From Hirudo medicinalis (Eukaryota; Annelida; Clitellata; Hirudinida; Hirudinidae), in contig MPNW01000299.1 in the NCBI GenBank assembly GCA_011800805.1, positions 111,711 through 175,710 of the forward strand: a DNA stretch of 64,000 nucleotides, given 5' to 3'. Positions 62,576 to 64,000 of the stretch are shown piece after piece. Below the pieces are notes generated by a model, which was given only the letters and a program-made list of their open reading frames with translations, searched no databases and was not told the origin of the DNA. Position numbers and translations under genes: made by a program. Every line of letters begins with the position of its first letter. Position 1 is the stretch's first letter.

Positions 62576-62816
62576 CCAATTACCAAAAATTAGGTCCTTT
62601 ATTACTTGTTATTATTGAAATTATTATCAAAATTTGCATTGTAAACTGAATTAATACCAAACCTCTCCAGAGCTGAGAATGTTGTTCATGTATTCGAGAA
62701 ATGCTTCGTCCTTTATTTCGTTGTCAGTGAAGATGAAGGTCACTCCTTTGCCTTCGGTGCCTGCTGTTCTGTACAGGAACTTGAGGTCCTCCATGAAGTT
62801 GGAGACCGAGTACGAT
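50930..62816 (-). CDS. DNAH5/DNAH8: axonemal dynein heavy chain, DNAH5/DNAH8 type, C-terminal 1640 residues
   Basis: 24 exons: 62816-62663, 62350-62186, 61976-61788, 61564-61202, 60959-60857, 60600-60414, 59882-59715, 59159-59022, 58809-58552, 58356-58162, 58059-57721, 57584-57341, 57246-56941, 56203-56067, 55903-55736, 55579-55444, 55292-55033, 54517-54278, 54171-54021, 53812-53701, 53490-53334, 51905-51694, 51543-51288, 51213-50930. Outer-arm motor driving ciliary beating. Order: AAA4 ([17 protein letters not shown]), stalk coiled coil ([19 protein letters not shown]) with microtubule tip [23 protein letters not shown]5 ([11 protein letters not shown]), AAA6 and C-terminal domain (VSMGQGQEV shape, [32 protein letters not shown]), end [10 protein letters not shown]. 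Two exons each lack one base (near 60467 and 51751); otherwise phases fit. The intron after 55736 appears to use a GC donor. The N-terminal two thirds lie beyond the right edge. Confidence 0.94.
52424..52530 (+). repeat. GC-rich dispersed repeat (family 2), copy
   Basis: atttatttagcgcttcttcc, caagggcgcttgtggcagtg, cagacggtttcgaacacgac and ccgtcgcatg are repeated almost base for base at 52826-52925. Confidence 0.9.
52575..52790 (+). repeat. dispersed repeat with inverted ends, copy 3, split by a gap
   Basis: ACCGACAGGGA at 52576-52586 pairs with TCCCTGTCGGT at 52779-52789. The 57 bp on the left of the N run (52593-52649) recur unchanged on its right (52693-52749), so the true unit is probably about 115 bp. 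Confidence 0.8.
52650..52692. other. assembly gap of 43 N
   Basis: Unknown bases between two identical 57-bp flanks; likely a false gap between overlapping contig ends. Confidence 0.9.
52826..52962 (+). repeat. GC-rich dispersed repeat (family 2), copy
   Basis: Same as 52424-52530 with the right end complete (gcaggaacgcaacccctttc, ggccaacctgcagg). The cgaac and ccaacctgc parts suggest an RNA-gene-derived SINE, but I cannot fold a tRNA. Confidence 0.85.
53536..53574. repeat. AAT trinucleotide repeat
   Basis: Twelve or so AAT units in a dynein intron, about 45 bp from an exon. Confidence 0.9.
54217..54262. repeat. ATCA tetranucleotide repeat
   Basis: About eleven ATCA units in a dynein intron, with one ATCG variant. 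Confidence 0.9.
54790..54905 (+). repeat. GC-rich dispersed repeat (family 2), degenerate copy
   Basis: ctccctagcggtgcaggctg, ggttgcgaatagaacacatt, acgtctgttgc and aaccctctgagctaacctgc align with the copy at 52840-52960. Confidence 0.6.
55946..56049. repeat. 29-bp tandem repeat, about 3.6 copies
   Basis: The unit begins gcaggtcaacgtaaatcgat and ends tataattaa; three full units and a partial one are nearly identical and stop 18 bp before a dynein exon. Confidence 0.92.
56428..56805 (-). repeat. tRNA-derived SINE-like repeat, full copy
   Basis: On the minus strand a tRNA-like unit at about 56545-56612 reads tctgatgtttgagacttcgc (D side), ctctcgcgatggc, gcacgggttcgagtcccgt (good T-arm). It is followed by the tail aatgtcctaatcgcccagtt and ggacgtaaataataaa. 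Upstream, 170 bp of sequence is shared with 32870-33070. The tRNA core sits in the middle, so this may be a SINE inside a longer repeat. Confidence 0.75.
58919..59005. repeat. 31-bp tandem repeat, about 2.7 copies
   Basis: The unit reads aaaatgatcacaacaaaata then acagaaccaat; it ends 17 bp before a dynein exon. Confidence 0.88.
59549..59640. repeat. AAT, CAA and CAT trinucleotide repeats
   Basis: Runs of AAT, then AAC/CAA, then ATC/ACC units in a dynein intron. Confidence 0.88.
62531..62570. repeat. GAT and ATT trinucleotide repeats
   Basis: Short GAT run followed by about eleven ATT units in a dynein intron. Confidence 0.88.
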
Positions 62817-63470
62817 CTGAGATACAATAATATAACACGCAGGTGAGCAACGCATTACAGAGGTTCATTTGTTACTTTCGCAACGCTTTACAAACGTTTA
62901 CACCAACTTTTCACATTCCAAAATGCGTAACTATAACATTCCGACAGTATTTCTAATAAAACTGATATTTCGAGATGTTTACTTTAATAAATTATTAAAT
63001 TTAGGTAAATTTTTAATGTTAAAAAATATTTCATTATAAATTTATGACATTATTTTATTAATGGATTAAAAATAACATTTTTGTCGTCTTAGAACCTTGA
63101 TGTTAATGTTTCTTAACTTAAGACATTGCACGTAGAAATGTAATGCAACACAAAACACGCGGATTCTCAAGGATAACAAATTCAACTAAGGAAGGACTTT
63201 GGTGGTCAATGAAGAATTAATAACATACCTTCCTCTGCCAGCAAAAACAAACAAGAGACATCACTTTATTTATTCCGCTAATCAGATATATTGCTGACAA
63301 AACGAATAAATGATGCAATTGAAAGAAACATTGAATGCACTATCATCATCTTGGAGCTCTTTGTTGTTTATTTCTCTGTGCATTTCATTCAATTAACATT
63401 TAATTGTATTCAATAAATGTTCGAAATTCAAGTCAAACCATGAGAATTAAACTAAATTAAATGTCATTAG
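62817..63470. other. start of a long dynein intron
   Basis: The exon at 62816 needs a partner ending in two codon bases upstream, and none is found before the right edge. The only splice-like micro-exon (aggaag at about 63234-63239, minus) does not fit the expected protein. Confidence 0.55.
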
Positions 63471-63474
63471 CGTG

Positions 63475-63990
63475 ATCATCACCATAACCACCACCATCAT
63501 CAACACCACCACCACCATCACCACCACCACATCACCACCACCATCACTACCACCATAACCACCACCATCACCACCACCGCATCACCATCACCACCACCGC
63601 CACCATCGTGGTGATGGTCATCATCATCATCAACGCCACCATTACAACACCAACCAACATCACAATCATCCTCACCACCACCATCACCACCATCATGATC
63701 ATCATCATCATTATCTCCATCATCCTCACCACCACCATCACCACCACATCACCACCATCATAACCACCACCATCATCACCACCACCATCACCACTACCAC
63801 ATCACCACCACCATCATCAACATCATCATCAACATCATCAACATCATCAACGCCACCATCACAACACCAACCAACATCACAATCATCCTCACCACCACCA
63901 TCACCACCACCACCATCATCATCATCATTATCTCCATCATCATCAACGCCACCATCACAGCCATCCCACCATCCCCTCTACCACTACAAC
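63475..63990. repeat. CAC/CAT-rich satellite
   Basis: About 500 bp of interleaved CAC, CAT, ACC and ATC triplets, with higher-order repeats (for example tcatcaacgccaccat at about 63627, 63845 and 63940). An ORF on the minus strand is only Met/Val-rich translation of the repeat. Confidence 0.93.
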
Positions 63991-64000
63991 ATAACAAACA

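Noticed and set aside
63234..63239. Six-base dynein micro-exon (aggaag)
   Set aside because: It would give G-R before SYS, unlike the family, and no adjoining exon is visible.
63794..63997. Minus-strand ORF rich in Met and Val
   Set aside because: It is only a translation of the CAT/CAC repeat.
1..64000. CRISPR array, bacterial operon or viral genome
   Set aside because: No spaced identical repeats of CRISPR type; genes have spliceosomal introns and animal identities.

Overview
The window is nuclear DNA of an invertebrate animal. Genes have many short introns with GT-AG borders, exons are richer in G+C than the A/T-rich introns, and the genes are metazoan: an axonemal outer-arm dynein heavy chain, gamma-tubulin, bestrophin, a fatty-acid-binding protein and an S28 protease. 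The mobile-element content (mariner, CR1/L2-like LINEs, LINEs with a restriction-like endonuclease, a hAT-like element, tRNA-derived SINEs) also fits an invertebrate. The dynein gene implies motile cilia or flagella. I cannot name the phylum.

Layout. 0-3 kb: mariner remnant, a broken Rab-like fragment, a CR1/L2-like LINE tail. 3.0-6.4 kb (-): complete 11-exon PRSS16-like serine carboxypeptidase. 6.7-7.9 kb: repeat block. 9.0-9.8 kb (+): single-exon phosphatidylinositol transfer protein. 10-14 kb: mostly gene-poor, with a reversed LINE tail. 14.5-18.0 kb (+): six-exon DNAJB6-like co-chaperone. 19.3-22.9 kb (-): complete 11-exon gamma-tubulin, with a possible tiny divergent ORF beside its start. 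25.2-26.0 kb (+): four-exon FABP. 27.6-38.2 kb: three intronless genes, namely a CMGC kinase joined to a TFIIB/cyclin-like fold, an AT-hook plus DUF4211 protein, and a PIM-like kinase, with a LINE/SINE/hAT nest between them. 40.9-46.9 kb (+): complete 11-exon bestrophin. 48-49.2 kb (-): a small secreted cysteine-containing protein and a weak small ORF. 50.9-62.8 kb (-): the last 24 exons of a DNAH5/DNAH8-type dynein; the rest lies beyond the right edge, which ends in a CAC/CAT-rich satellite.

The conserved genes look like unrelated housekeeping or tissue genes with no operon logic. The most unusual part is the intronless trio at 27.6-38.2 kb, above all the kinase carrying a TFIIB-like repeat at its C-terminus. 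It also has an internal break at an ambiguous base. Other points of note are two single-base deletions that shift frame in the dynein gene, two likely GC-AG introns, a tandem duplication that doubles a 3' splice site in the DnaJ gene, and a roughly 115-bp dispersed repeat with inverted ends.
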